A program made the translations under genes and the position numbers. From positions 127,969 through 191,968 of the forward strand of contig NC_018256.1 in assembly GCF_000227135.1 (NCBI RefSeq): a stretch of DNA of 64,000 nt, written 5' to 3'. Below are positions 10,176 to 19,251 of this stretch, in pieces. The notes under the pieces were generated by a model. It made no database searches. It had not been told where the DNA came from and saw nothing but the letters and a program-made list of their open reading frames with translations. The first letter of the stretch is position 1. Every line of letters begins with the position of its first letter. The stretch is from Leishmania donovani. Taxonomy: Eukaryota > Euglenozoa > Kinetoplastea > Trypanosomatida > Trypanosomatidae.

Positions 10176-10845
10176 ATGTGTCCATTTGCTCTGCCGTAGA
10201 ACAGGAATTCGACTCCACTTTACGCCCGGTCTGTCACAGGGCCCATCGCGCGGTGCAGAGCAGCCGTAGACACACGCCGGCACAGCAATGCGCCGACCCG
10301 TTCATCGGACAGCACGGCCCCGGCGCCTAAAAACTCTACCCACCCCACTATGCCGGTCGCCACCGGGTGCATCTCCCCCGGGGTGGCACTCCGGCGCCCC
10401 ACACCAGCCGTCGGCCCTGCGAGGGGCCGGGTGGGACACACGCTCGAGTCACGCGGGCACTCTGCCTATCAGGTGGGTGTGGCACAGACCTCTTCACGGT
10501 CGCGGGGCGCTCCGACGCCACCCCACCCAGGACCGGGCCGCCGACGTCAGCAGCGATCCATCGCTCTGTCCTCCACACCGTGTCGTGGGTGCCTGGCCCT
10601 GTCACCACCAGAAGTGGTTCGGCGTTGGCANNNNNNNNNNNNNNNNNNNNNNNNNNNNNNNNNNNNNNNNNNNNNNNNNNNNNNNNNNNNNNNNNNNNNN
10701 NNNNNNNNCCCCCCCTCCCCCCGCAGACAGAGTGGGAGGTGCACTGGGCCCTGCGATACCGCTCACGGCGGCGTCCTCCGTCTCCCCCTCCCACCATCAA
10801 GGGGGGCGAGACAACTGTCGAACGACGAGAAACGGGCATGCTGCC
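10176..10845 (-). mobile_element. SIDER2-like short retroposon, copy A (contains assembly gap)
   Basis: This non-coding element reads as identical, base for base, with copy B over the core from TGTCACAGGGCCCATCGCGC at 10232 to the shared CATGCTGCC end at 10845, apart from a C-run and the gap of 78 N. A weaker similar extension reaches 10176. Its position in the 3' flank of SF3b4 on the coding strand, its size (about 0.6 kb) and its sequence type match what is known of Leishmania SIDER2 elements, which usually sit in 3' UTRs and can destabilise the mRNA. Family assignment is from memory of the element's sequence type, not a search. Confidence 0.75.
10631..10708. other. Assembly gap (78 N)
   Basis: A run of N interrupts SIDER2 copy A immediately before a C-rich homopolymer. 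The matching part of copy B holds about 40-50 bases including a run of about 18 C, so the gap is best explained by failure to sequence or place a repeated, homopolymer-containing element, not by missing gene content. Confidence 0.98.
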
Positions 10846-11153
10846 GTCGGGGCTCATTCGCTGGGCATGGTTGGGGGATGGCAGCCTCATAGTGCAGCCA
10901 CTCCTCCCTTACCCAAGGCCCTTGCAAGGGGCGGTTCTCAGTGCGAGTTGCTTGTTGCATGATGTAAGCGCCTTCTTGCTAGGGAGTTGGATAGTAGCCG
11001 GAGAGGTCGAAGGGAAGGCGCGGGCGACGGGCAAGGCGAAGGCACGCCGCAGCCCTCCCGAGACCCCTCCCCTGTGTGCGCTAGTCACAGGTGCAGCGCC
11101 TAAACACGCACAGACGCGCACGCATACGTCAAAAATGGCGTTCTCTCCTGCTC
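10846..11153. other. Proximal 3' flank of SF3b4
   Basis: About 300 bases between the SF3b4 stop and SIDER2 copy A. I see no gene; the first part may be the 5' side of the retroposon that copy B lacks. Confidence 0.6.
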
Positions 11154-11936
11154 TCAGCGGCGCGGGCGGCTGTACACATTCACCTTCTCCGCCCATGACG
11201 CGTCCTGCACACGGCTTTGCTGCCGCTCCTGTCGCACCTCCGCCATCTCCTTCGCCACCATCTCACGGTAGCGCCTCTCCTCCTCGCGAATGAGGGCGGC
11301 GTTCGCGCGCTCCTCCTTCGTGCCGTGCAGCCGCCCGCTGCCGTCCTCCATCTGTGCGTAGTGCACAGAAATGACGCGATCACGGAACACCTTCTGGTCC
11401 ATGTCTCGAATGACGCGGTCGCTTGCTTCAAACGTCTTGTACGAAAGAATGACAACGCCGCGAAAGTTGCCGACGGAGTCGCGCAGCATGCGGGGCGGGG
11501 CAGCGAACTGGCCGAAGCTTTCGAAGAACCGCGTCACGTCGAACTCCGTGACGCGGTAATCGACGTTGCGTACCACCACCTTGGCACCCACCTCGTGCAA
11601 GCCAATCACCGCCGCCCCGCTCCTCTGTGTGCCCGTTGCACCACCCTGCGCCACCTCGTTACTGGCGTGAAAGACGCGCAGCTCCTTATTGAACAGCTTC
11701 ACGCGCGCTCGGTAGAGAGCCTCGAAGCAGTACTTGGCGTCCTCGGCGTTCTCGAAGTCGACGTAGCAGCGCGAGGCGCGCTGCGGCATCCCGTTGATGT
11801 TCACCTCGGTCGGCCAGCTAATATTCTGGATGCGCCCGAACTGCAGACACAGCTCGTACATGATGCCCTCATCACAGTGCTCGTCTAGGTTGGTAAAGCT
11901 TACACGCCGCAGATCCTCGCGTTTGTACGTGGCCAT
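11154..11936 (-). CDS. SF3B4: Splicing factor 3b subunit 4 (SF3b4/SAP49), two RRM domains
   Basis: 260 residues from the ATG that opens MATYKRED; nine further upstream codons are reachable only from TTG. Two RRMs are visible at about residues 8-90 and 110-190. The first has VSFTNLDEHCDEGIMYELC and the RNP1-like CYVDFENAEDA. The second has VVVRNVDYRVTEFDVTRFF and ends with a VISVHYA strand, followed by HGTKEERANAALIREEERR. That tail matches the conserved post-RRM2 segment of SF3b4 (HGSAAERLLAAQ in animals). In other eukaryotes SF3b4 is a U2 snRNP SF3b subunit that contacts pre-mRNA near the branch point. In trypanosomatids it would serve mainly trans-splicing in the nucleus. The long proline-rich tail of metazoan SF3b4 is absent, which is normal for protists. 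A SIDER2 copy lies in its presumed 3' UTR. Confidence 0.88.
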   Translation of the reverse strand: MATYKREDLRRVSFTNLDEHCDEGIMYELCLQFGRIQNISWPTEVNINGMPQRASRCYVDFENAEDAKYCFEALYRARVKLFNKELRVFHASNEVAQGGATGTQRSGAAVIGLHEVGAKVVVRNVDYRVTEFDVTRFFESFGQFAAPPRMLRDSVGNFRGVVILSYKTFEASDRVIRDMDQKVFRDRVISVHYAQMEDGSGRLHGTKEERANAALIREEERRYREMVAKEMAEVRQERQQSRVQDASWAEKVNVYSRPRR

Positions 11937-12820
11937 GGTGAAAAGCGGGAGGGGAGGGTTCAAAAACGCTGAACCAGAAACAGTGTGAGACCCGATACTT
12001 TCATTTCGCGCGCGTGTGCGCGATTAAGTCACGACGCACGGTCATGCGAAGTGTGTGGTTGGCGGGGGTGAGGTGGCGAGAAGGCGAAGGGTTTCAAATG
12101 GCAGTAGTCACCGCAGAGGTAGAGAACGATGAAGAGGGGGAGGGGCAAGAGAGGGTGTAGAGTGGGAACGTGAGGAGCGCGCCGGGCACACCCCTCACAG
12201 GCGCGCATGCATTCGCGTGTACGTTGTGCGCAGCCATGCTCCTCGCGTGATGTAGGGCGCACACGACGACACGAATAGCAAAGGCACTTCGCCTGGCGCT
12301 CCGCTGACGTTCCCCAGAGGCCACACTGCACTATCTTCCATGTGAGAGAGCCAGTTCTGTGTGGGGGCCTTCTAGTATTTCTGAGCGTAGGTATGTGCAC
12401 CACTCAACCTCAGCTGCGCTCTCCACTCGCAGTGGCACTTGCAGCAAGAGCAGCATTTGGGGCGTGATACAAGTGACTGCGCGAAAGCTTAGCATCGATC
12501 CCACTTTCTTGTTCTGCCGCCCGAGGCGCTGTTTAGCGGAGCCGTTATGCGTACGAGAGCGAGAAAGAGAGGTGGGGTGGTGCGGGGTGGTGTGGTGTGG
12601 AGACACCATCCGTGATGGTGTCTCCACACCGTCCCTCCCTCCCTCCTGCAAACAAATAAAAAACGGCACAACGACGCACTCCGCTTCTGCACGGCGCCGC
12701 GGCGCACGCGCACGCACTCATGCACATCCAAGACACACGCGCACACACAAAACTCCACGCTGTGCCGAAGCGCTTGCGCGCCAAGCATGAGGGAGTCGTG
12801 TCCGAGCGGGACGGCAGCGG
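11937..12820. other. Spacer between RPB4 and SF3b4
   Basis: Carries purine-rich tracts at 12067-12190 and the perfect hairpin; otherwise featureless. Confidence 0.7.
12594..12630. repeat. Perfect 17-bp inverted repeat with 3-base loop
   Basis: GGTGTGGAGACACCATC at 12594-12610 and its exact reverse complement at 12614-12630 flank a CGT loop. The purine-rich 12570-12593 and the C/T-rich 12631-12647 could extend the stem with mismatches. It lies between RPB4 and SF3b4, in the presumed RPB4 3' UTR or SF3b4 5' flank, and would form a strong hairpin in the pre-mRNA. Confidence 0.9.
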
Positions 12821-13321
12821 TTAGTAGGACAGCATGCCTAGTATGTCGTCCAGCTCCGCATCCTCGAAGCGGTACAACGACGGGATCAACTCCACCGCCT
12901 CCCTCGTCGTGGTCGGTCGCAGCGTCGTGAGAGCAATAATCTCGAAGGGCTTCATGCGCTCTGTGCGAGGCCCAGGTGATGGGGCAGCGGCGGACGGTGC
13001 AGTGCCCTCAGGCGGCAGCACTGCGTAGCCGTTCTCGTCAATCTGGAGCCCCGTCAAGTGGGCATTTGCAACGCCACCGCCACCGGCGCGCAGTCGCAGC
13101 CGTTTCCCGTGCAGGCTGTTCACCATACTCTCTGGCGCGCAGTCCTCCTGTAGGATATCGACCGCCTCACAGCAGGACTGAATCAGCACGCCTTTGATCT
13201 TGTCTGTGTCCTCGGCGCCGATACGTTTCTCGTGAAGAATACGCGCTACAATCGGAAGGGAAAGCGGCTCGGCGTTGTTGAAGACGGGGCCGAGGTTACC
13301 CTCGACGTAGCTCTCTTCCAT
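12821..13321 (-). CDS. RPB4: DNA-directed RNA polymerase II subunit RPB4
   Basis: 166 residues with an ATG start. The N-terminal NNAEPLSLPIVARILHE matches the tip-associated segment of RPB4 proteins (NAE-x-L-x-x-x-E/V). The C-terminal block MKPFEIIALTTLRP, EAVELIPSL and RFEDAELDDIL matches the conserved RPB4 HRDC-like C-terminal helices (PFE-x-A-x-L-x-N-L-x-P; A-x-x-L-I-P-S-L; F-x-D-x-E-L-x-x-I-L). A short Gly/Ala/Pro insert near residues 78-110 is species-type decoration. RPB4 pairs with RPB7 to form the polymerase stalk in the nucleus. Length is within the usual 135-220 range. The next gene downstream encodes SF3b4, so two nuclear gene-expression factors are adjacent. Confidence 0.88.
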   Translation of the reverse strand: MEESYVEGNLGPVFNNAEPLSLPIVARILHEKRIGAEDTDKIKGVLIQSCCEAVDILQEDCAPESMVNSLHGKRLRLRAGGGGVANAHLTGLQIDENGYAVLPPEGTAPSAAAPSPGPRTERMKPFEIIALTTLRPTTTREAVELIPSLYRFEDAELDDILGMLSY

Positions 13322-13941
13322 CGGTATGCTTGCGTGTCTGTGTGCGTGTGTGTGTCGATGCGCGTATGTATCCTGCGGTGGTGCACGACCTGTTCACGTT
13401 ACCTGTTGTATGTGTGCGCGGCATTCTCACCACAGCGGCACACGAAAAAACAGCAAAGAATACAAAAAGAGAAGAAGGGCAAAGTCAGACGCGGTGCGGT
13501 GAGAGAGAGAGACGGTGGAAGGAGGTGTGAGTGTCAGTGTGTGTGCATGTGTGCCAGACGAGCCTCTACCCCACCACAGGGAGATGAAGGATTCACACCA
13601 CGCCCTCTCTTTCCTCCGCGTTTGGTGCGTACGGCCTTCCCGCGCACGCCTAACGCATCTGCACGCCTAATGCTCTGACAAGACACTGAGCCCGCGTCGT
13701 TTTTTTTTTTGGTTGTTGGTGTCGCTTCATCTTTAGCGGATGTTGCAGTTGCACCTCGAAATGCACGTGAGACGGCTCATCTAAAGCACGAGAACGCGAG
13801 CGAGAGAAGAAAGCGCCACAAAGTACGGCGAGGGCGGTGTGTGGAGAAGAGGGCGGAAAATAGGCGGCACTGACGTTGTAGGCTCTGCTCGCTGTCCCAT
13901 CCCCTCCCTCCTATCCTTGTTCAGCAACAAGCGCCACGCCC
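13322..13941. other. Spacer upstream of RPB4
   Basis: Contains the RPB4 splice signal, GT-rich repeats at 13330-13370, and an A10 run on the coding strand (13701-13710, T on plus) that could mark the 3' end of the upstream gene. Confidence 0.7.
13426..13484 (-). promoter_or_regulatory. Candidate trans-splice signal for RPB4
   Basis: On the coding strand a T/C-rich tract (complement of 13444-13484) is followed by an AG at 13426-13427, about 105 bases before the RPB4 ATG. Strong tract and short spacer make this one of the better acceptor candidates. Confidence 0.4.
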
Positions 13942-15678
13942 TCAGGCGTGCCGCGGGCGTTTAGGACCCAGAACGGGCAGACGGATGCGTACGCCAACTA
14001 CCATCAGGTCTGAGAGAGGCTCAACTGCAGCTGTGCCGCTGCTGCCCTCAGCACTGTGTGGAAAGGTGGAGTGTCGGCGCAAAGGGCGGGCACTAGGCAG
14101 TACCGCAGGCGACCCGGCCGCCGGGCGGTGTGGAACAATGCGATGAGGGCGCAGCGGCTCCGAGCCAGTACCTCCATGCTGGTGGTCGTGCTGAAGCGGC
14201 GTGGGTGTACGGAGCATCGGCCGCGTCGCCACCTTCTGTGCAAGCAGAGACACTCGTTCCTGTGCCGGCGGGACGTGATAAGCGTCGACTGCCTGCCTTG
14301 ACTGCCACATTTCCGCCAAGGGCGCTCGAAGAAGTGACCTCTCCGACGAGGCACGACGGCCACGGGCGGCTCCCACACCGCTCCCGGCGGCGAGCACTTG
14401 AGGTGGATGCCGCGTGTGGTGCTGGTGCTGCCAGGGTATGGGCGACGACAAGGCTTCAACGCACGGTGTGCCGACCTTTTCGTAGAGCCCCGTCACGAAG
14501 CGTTTCGCAAACTCAGACATGGGGCGTGACGCCGGCGGCGTTTCAGATGCCGCACGGGTCGCTCCACCACCTGCGAGCAGCCGAGCAGTTGCGCTGTTGC
14601 GCGCGGCGAGCGCCTCGCTGGCCGGGCACGGCATGCGGCCAGCATAGGAGGGAGTGAGCGGAGTATGGCGCGGTCGCAGAGGGGTGGTAGCCTTCAACTC
14701 GGCACGTCCGCCTTCACCTGCAGCAGGCGTCTCGTGGGCCGTCTGTGCGGCGCATGTCTCTTCGGTGAGGGAAGCGTGGGAAGGAAGCAACACAGTGGCT
14801 GGCGCCTGCTTGTTTTCGGCCTGCTTGTCGTCGTCGCTCGGGGGTAGCTCCTTGCTTGCCGAGGGCGGAAGGGGCGAGTTGGCCCGCAATGCATCGGACC
14901 CGTTACTCATCGCATTCCTGTCAACCCCCACGGCAGCAACATCGGTGGCAGAAGCGGCAGACACCGCGTGCCTCGGCACGGGCTGGGCCAACGGTTGGGG
15001 CGACGCCGCCGTCTCCGCACGGAAGTAAGTGGACCCCTTCCACTCGCCGGCACCTGGCAAAATTGGCACCGGGATGCTCAGCCAAGGCGGAGGCGGGGGT
15101 GCTGACCCCGGCAGTGCGGGCGAAGGTACGGCGGTGGTGGCGCCCATCCAGTTCTGATGCATAGCACCGACGTCTGAGAGCGCCGGATGATCATGTTTGT
15201 GTGGTGGCTTGATTGCGTCAGCCACAACAGCGGCGGCAGCATGAGCGGGAGCCACTGTTGGTGGCTTGGCCCTGAGCGGGGAGAAGTTCCCATCGACGGA
15301 CTCGTCAGCGCCTCCCTCGTGCGTCTCCTCGAGCAGCAGTCCATGTAGCCGCTGTAGCGCCGTGCACTGTGCCTGCTCCTCCGGGCGGGCGCAGTGGTGT
15401 AGCAGAAAACCGAGCGCTGTGTTGTCCTTGGCGGGTGTCGACACGGACGGCGTGGGGGGCTCCGCTGCTTGCCTCTCAACGCGGGTGCCTTCGGCAGGTG
15501 CGACGGTCGGAGCGGCCAGTGGTAAAGAGGTGGGTGCCTGAGTCGCGACTGGGGTGTGCGCCGCTATGGAACCGCCGCCAGTCCCTTCTTCCTCCGCGCG
15601 AATCAGCTCATTCAGTCGCACGAGCTGCGGGAGGTCCGACGCGTCGGCGCCACATTGATCGATGAGAAGCGACAGCAT
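13942..15678 (-). CDS. Hypothetical low-complexity protein
   Basis: 578 residues from the ATG opening MLSLLIDQCGADASDL; the frame is open 41 codons further but only from TTG. The first 30 residues form an apparent helix (LPQLVRLNELIRAEEE). A second short segment near residue 90 has the same flavour: LGFLLHHCARPEEQAQCTALQRL beside DNTA, then LHGLLLEE. This hints at a duplicated short helical motif (L-x-x-L-x-x-x-C ... L-x-R-L-x-x-L-x-x-E-E). The rest is Ala/Pro/Ser/Thr-rich with no recognisable domain, signal peptide or membrane segment. Codon usage and third-position GC resemble the neighbouring genes, and the long open frame amid stop-rich shadows supports coding. I do not recognise the family. 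Confidence 0.75.
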   Translation of the reverse strand: MLSLLIDQCGADASDLPQLVRLNELIRAEEEGTGGGSIAAHTPVATQAPTSLPLAAPTVAPAEGTRVERQAAEPPTPSVSTPAKDNTALGFLLHHCARPEEQAQCTALQRLHGLLLEETHEGGADESVDGNFSPLRAKPPTVAPAHAAAAVVADAIKPPHKHDHPALSDVGAMHQNWMGATTAVPSPALPGSAPPPPPWLSIPVPILPGAGEWKGSTYFRAETAASPQPLAQPVPRHAVSAASATDVAAVGVDRNAMSNGSDALRANSPLPPSASKELPPSDDDKQAENKQAPATVLLPSHASLTEETCAAQTAHETPAAGEGGRAELKATTPLRPRHTPLTPSYAGRMPCPASEALAARNSATARLLAGGGATRAASETPPASRPMSEFAKRFVTGLYEKVGTPCVEALSSPIPWQHQHHTRHPPQVLAAGSGVGAARGRRASSERSLLRAPLAEMWQSRQAVDAYHVPPAQERVSLLAQKVATRPMLRTPTPLQHDHQHGGTGSEPLRPHRIVPHRPAAGSPAVLPSARPLRRHSTFPHSAEGSSGTAAVEPLSDLMVVGVRIRLPVLGPKRPRHA

Positions 15679-16731
15679 CGCCTGTGGCGCCACTGTCGTC
15701 TCTCGGTGTACGCGTGTGTCTGAGTATGGTAGTGAAGGGTTGCAAGGTGCGCAGGGAATACATGAAGGGTGGTCGCTTGTTGTCCTCCGCGGACTCCACA
15801 AGCCAGCAAATCTCGGAGTGGGTGTGGTGCACTGCCCGGAAGAAGGAAGGGGCGGTGAGAGAGATGAGGTAGAAAGACGGTGTGTGCGTGCAGGAGAGCG
15901 GGAGCAGCAACACTATGCAGCCAGGTAGTGAGCTGAACGGTATGTTCACACATACAGGCAGGCGTCGGCGCGATGTCGAGTAGCTGCACATCATGGTGCG
16001 CCCGCATTACATACCTCGGTGCGCGCGTGCGCGTACGCCTGCCCTCCCCCTCCACCCCCCACCCTCTTCGACACACACGCACGCACACACCCTGCTCGAG
16101 AGGCATAAAGATAGGCAAAGGGCAACTGGTCCCTAAGCGACTCCAGAGAGCACAAAAAAGTCAGGATGCCGGGCCTCCGTCGGGGGTGGGTGGCAACAGA
16201 GCGAGGGACGGAGACCGTGCACTGCAATAGCCGACGTGGCAAGTCAGACTGTCCCACGTACTATGTCGGCTGCGAAGCGCCTATGGCCACCTCCAGCTTA
16301 AGGCCAGCACACACTGGCGTCGTCAGAGCACGACGCGAACGTGCACAGAATACACGCACGCACACTCGGAAATCGTCGACCGCAGCCCACGCCGTCCCCA
16401 CGCTGTCACTGCGCCACAAGCCCGAGGAGTTCGGCCTTGACGTCGGTCCGCGAAGTAGCGACTACTGTCCTCTCACACTCACCGTCCGACTCGTCAGCGC
16501 ACCTCATCACAACTGGCATCGGCACAGGCGGAGGGCATGTAACACACACACACACACGCACCGACTCAGACACTTGCGCAACACCTAAATCACAGTTGCA
16601 CGTGTTGTGTGCGCGCACGCCATGCAGAGACTGCGCAAGCGCGCCTCTGCGTGAGTTACCTTATTCTTTCCCGTTCTTTTGTTTTCCCATGTGCCACGTC
16701 CGTCTTCATTAGCGAACCCACGCACGAGCTG
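15679..16731. other. Spacer upstream of the low-complexity hypothetical
   Basis: CA-rich repeats at 16070-16095 and 16540-16560; weak purine tract at 15840-15905. No gene seen. Confidence 0.7.
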
Positions 16732-17946
16732 TTAGGAGAGGGGCGGTGCCGGTGTGCTGTCGGCTTCCGCGTCCGCACCCCCCGCCTCATCCAACAGCAA
16801 GTCTACAAGGGTGAGCGGCGCTGCCCTAGCACCAACACCGCCGGCATCAGCCGGCGTCGGCGCGGTGGAGAACGCACGAGGGTCGGCAGCCGCGACGTGG
16901 CCAGCTGCCTCCTCTTGTGCCTGCGACTGCGCGGCCTCCAGGAGCCGACGCATAGAGGTTGCGGCGGCCGCAGTGGCGCGGTCGGCGAGTGAGTGGTAAA
17001 GGTCCACAGCACTACAGTCCTGCCACAGGGGCTCACCTAGTAGACTCTTGCCGGCCACCTCAACGAACTCCGCCAGCGACGCTTTCAGGGGCTGCTGCCA
17101 AGAGTAGGCTCCATCGGTCAGCGTCGCCCTCTCCTCCTCTTCCGCGCGCTCAGCCATCTCTCGAAGCCACGCAGCGTGCGGTTGAGTGAAGTCGACGTCG
17201 TCATCCGCATCAGTGGGTTCGGCGAGGTCACTGATAGCGCACAAGGCCGCCTTGTTCGCCAAAGCGGCGGTAAGCGACACCAGGATCGAGCGCAGCCCCT
17301 CAGCTGACACCACCGCCGGCGGTGGTGCCGAGGCGTTCGAGGACGGCGCCATTGACCCCAGTTCTGCCGTGTCAGTCGAATCCGCGACCTCCGGTTTCAC
17401 AGAAGCGGCGGAGGCAGCAGAAAGTTGCGCTGATGCCGCTGCTGGCATAGTCTTGTCTTCCTCCCCACGCTGGCCCACGGTTGTGGCGGTGTACAAAGGT
17501 GACGCGACCTTCTGCGGCCACGACGAGCTGGAGGCGGCGTTACCGCCGCGCCCGCCTGCCTCACCCGCCGCAGCAGCGCTACTGTATGTGAAGCCTCCGC
17601 TGCCGTCGGCGTTGAGGCCGGCCGGCTTACCCGGTGTTCCCGGGGTTCCGCCGCCGTCGCTGCTAACGCCGAAGTACGGAATGACGTGGGCGAAGGAGCA
17701 CGCGGCATGGTTGTGGCAGTTGCCCTGTCGCCAGTTGAGGCACAACTTCATGGAGGCATCCAGCTTGCCCTCGCGCCGAAGAGCAAAGGCTGCCTCGCTT
17801 CCCTGCGTGGGGCTGAGGTCATCTTCGGCTACCTGAATGACATTGTTTGCCGCTACCTGGACGGCAATGTGGTCGGTGATACTAGTTGGCTGCAGTAGAC
17901 TCTTCGTAACATCTACCGCCTTCGATCGCGGCTTGTTGCGGCCCAT
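16732..17946 (-). CDS. CCCH-type zinc finger protein
   Basis: 404 residues with a clean ATG (MGRNKPRSKAVDV). A single CCCH finger lies at about residues 68-88: LCLNWRQGNCHNHAACSFAH, spacing C-x7-C-x5-C-x3-H, the canonical RNA-binding type. Upstream is a basic N terminus. Downstream is Gly/Ala/Ser-rich sequence and then an acidic, helix-prone C-terminal half (about 200-350) with Trp- and Glu-rich patches. CCCH proteins are major post-transcriptional regulators in trypanosomatids, where transcription is not controlled gene by gene, so a role in mRNA stability or translation is likely but not shown. A good polypyrimidine/AG splice signal lies about 260 bases upstream. Confidence 0.85.
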   Translation of the reverse strand: MGRNKPRSKAVDVTKSLLQPTSITDHIAVQVAANNVIQVAEDDLSPTQGSEAAFALRREGKLDASMKLCLNWRQGNCHNHAACSFAHVIPYFGVSSDGGGTPGTPGKPAGLNADGSGGFTYSSAAAAGEAGGRGGNAASSSSWPQKVASPLYTATTVGQRGEEDKTMPAAASAQLSAASAASVKPEVADSTDTAELGSMAPSSNASAPPPAVVSAEGLRSILVSLTAALANKAALCAISDLAEPTDADDDVDFTQPHAAWLREMAERAEEEERATLTDGAYSWQQPLKASLAEFVEVAGKSLLGEPLWQDCSAVDLYHSLADRATAAAATSMRRLLEAAQSQAQEEAAGHVAAADPRAFSTAPTPADAGGVGARAAPLTLVDLLLDEAGGADAEADSTPAPPLS

Positions 17947-19251
17947 GTTTACTTTACTTTCTTTTCTTGTCTCGGCTCCCCAACCAAAGTGCGTGCGGGG
18001 GGGGGCGCACGGCTGTCTTCCTCCTGCTTGCGCGCGCGCGCGCCTGTGCGTGGGCCTTGGCTCACCCTCGCTTTCTCACCAGCACTGCGGAGGCGCGCGG
18101 CGGTAACGCGGCGGAATGTACCGCGAGCTCTTCGCTTCCGCTTTCGTTGCGAGCCTTCCTTGCCTACTTCCCTTGCTTGCACGCGCACGTTGGTGTTCTT
18201 CCCTGCAGCATGGCGTGCAGGCAGCACATGCGAGAGGGAGAGAGAAAGAGGAAAGTGGAAGCAAGCACGGCAGCGTGGCAGTGCAGGGTTGTTGTTATGC
18301 ACAACCCACGCACACGCGCACGTTGCACCCAGACGGCAGGTCACCAAAGAGCAAAGGAAAGACAGCACAGGCATGCAGTGGAGCACACGCAGCCGACAGC
18401 GGAGAAAAGGCAAGAAGAAGGAGAAGTGACAGGGAGAGAGAGTCATGAGTGCGTGCGAGCGTATGCCAACGCATGTGCGTGTCATGTGGGGCGTTGCACA
18501 GAGAGCCTTTGCAGCACCGAGATCAGAGACACGCACCAATGTGTGTGTGGATAAGGCGCCGATGCTGCAGCGATGCAAGTGGCCGCCACTCCGCCACCGC
18601 ATTCCGCTTCGCGTGCGCTTCACTCGCCACCACCACCACCACCCCAGCACCGCATCTCTTCCTCTGGTTACTGCACACCACTCTCAGCTATCGCACCTCT
18701 ACCCGGCAGCTGACAAGCATGCGACAAAGGATTGTGCCACGCACACCCACACACAAGCATGCAACCGCCGTGATCTCCTCTTTTACGTCGCTGTTCGTTG
18801 TTGAGTATCCTGTGTAAACGGCAGCGTGTCTTCGCAAGACAACCACCGCCGCGTCGACACGCGCACACCACCCACACGTCACCGTGAGTAAATCCACGAG
18901 AACCGAAAAGGAGAGAGGGAGGGCGAGAGTACCGCATGAGGGACGCGGCAACGCACCTCCCCCGGCGCGTGCCAACTCTGTCTTTCCGTCCTCTCGTCTC
19001 GCGTGACTGAGACGTCGGGGGCGCAGCATCTCATCATCATCACACCCACTGCGCCAACAAAGGCACACACAGAGCGGCAGAGATGGACAGCGGCGCCCCT
19101 TTCACCACAAACTCACTGTCCCCTTCCCCGCTCCTCATCACCACCACCACGTATTTACGCCCAAAATCTGCTATAGCTGCCCCAGAGCTACTCACAGTCA
19201 GCCCAGTCCAGCTCACAGACACAGACATGCGCACACGCACGCAGTAGCGAC
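17947..19251. other. Spacer upstream of the CCCH gene
   Basis: Contains the CCCH splice signal, a (CG)n-rich stretch near 18030-18045, a short (CAC)n run at 18628-18645 and a second purine tract at 18900-18925. No gene seen. Confidence 0.7.
18203..18262 (-). promoter_or_regulatory. Candidate trans-splice signal for the CCCH gene
   Basis: A near-pure C/T tract on the coding strand (complement of 18230-18262) is followed after about 26 bases by CTGCAGGG with AG at 18203-18204, about 257 bases before the ATG. Confidence 0.4.

Noticed and set aside
10288..10962. Open frames through SIDER2 copy A (and equivalents in copy B)
   Set aside because: SIDER elements are non-coding, and the frames in copy A run through the N gap.
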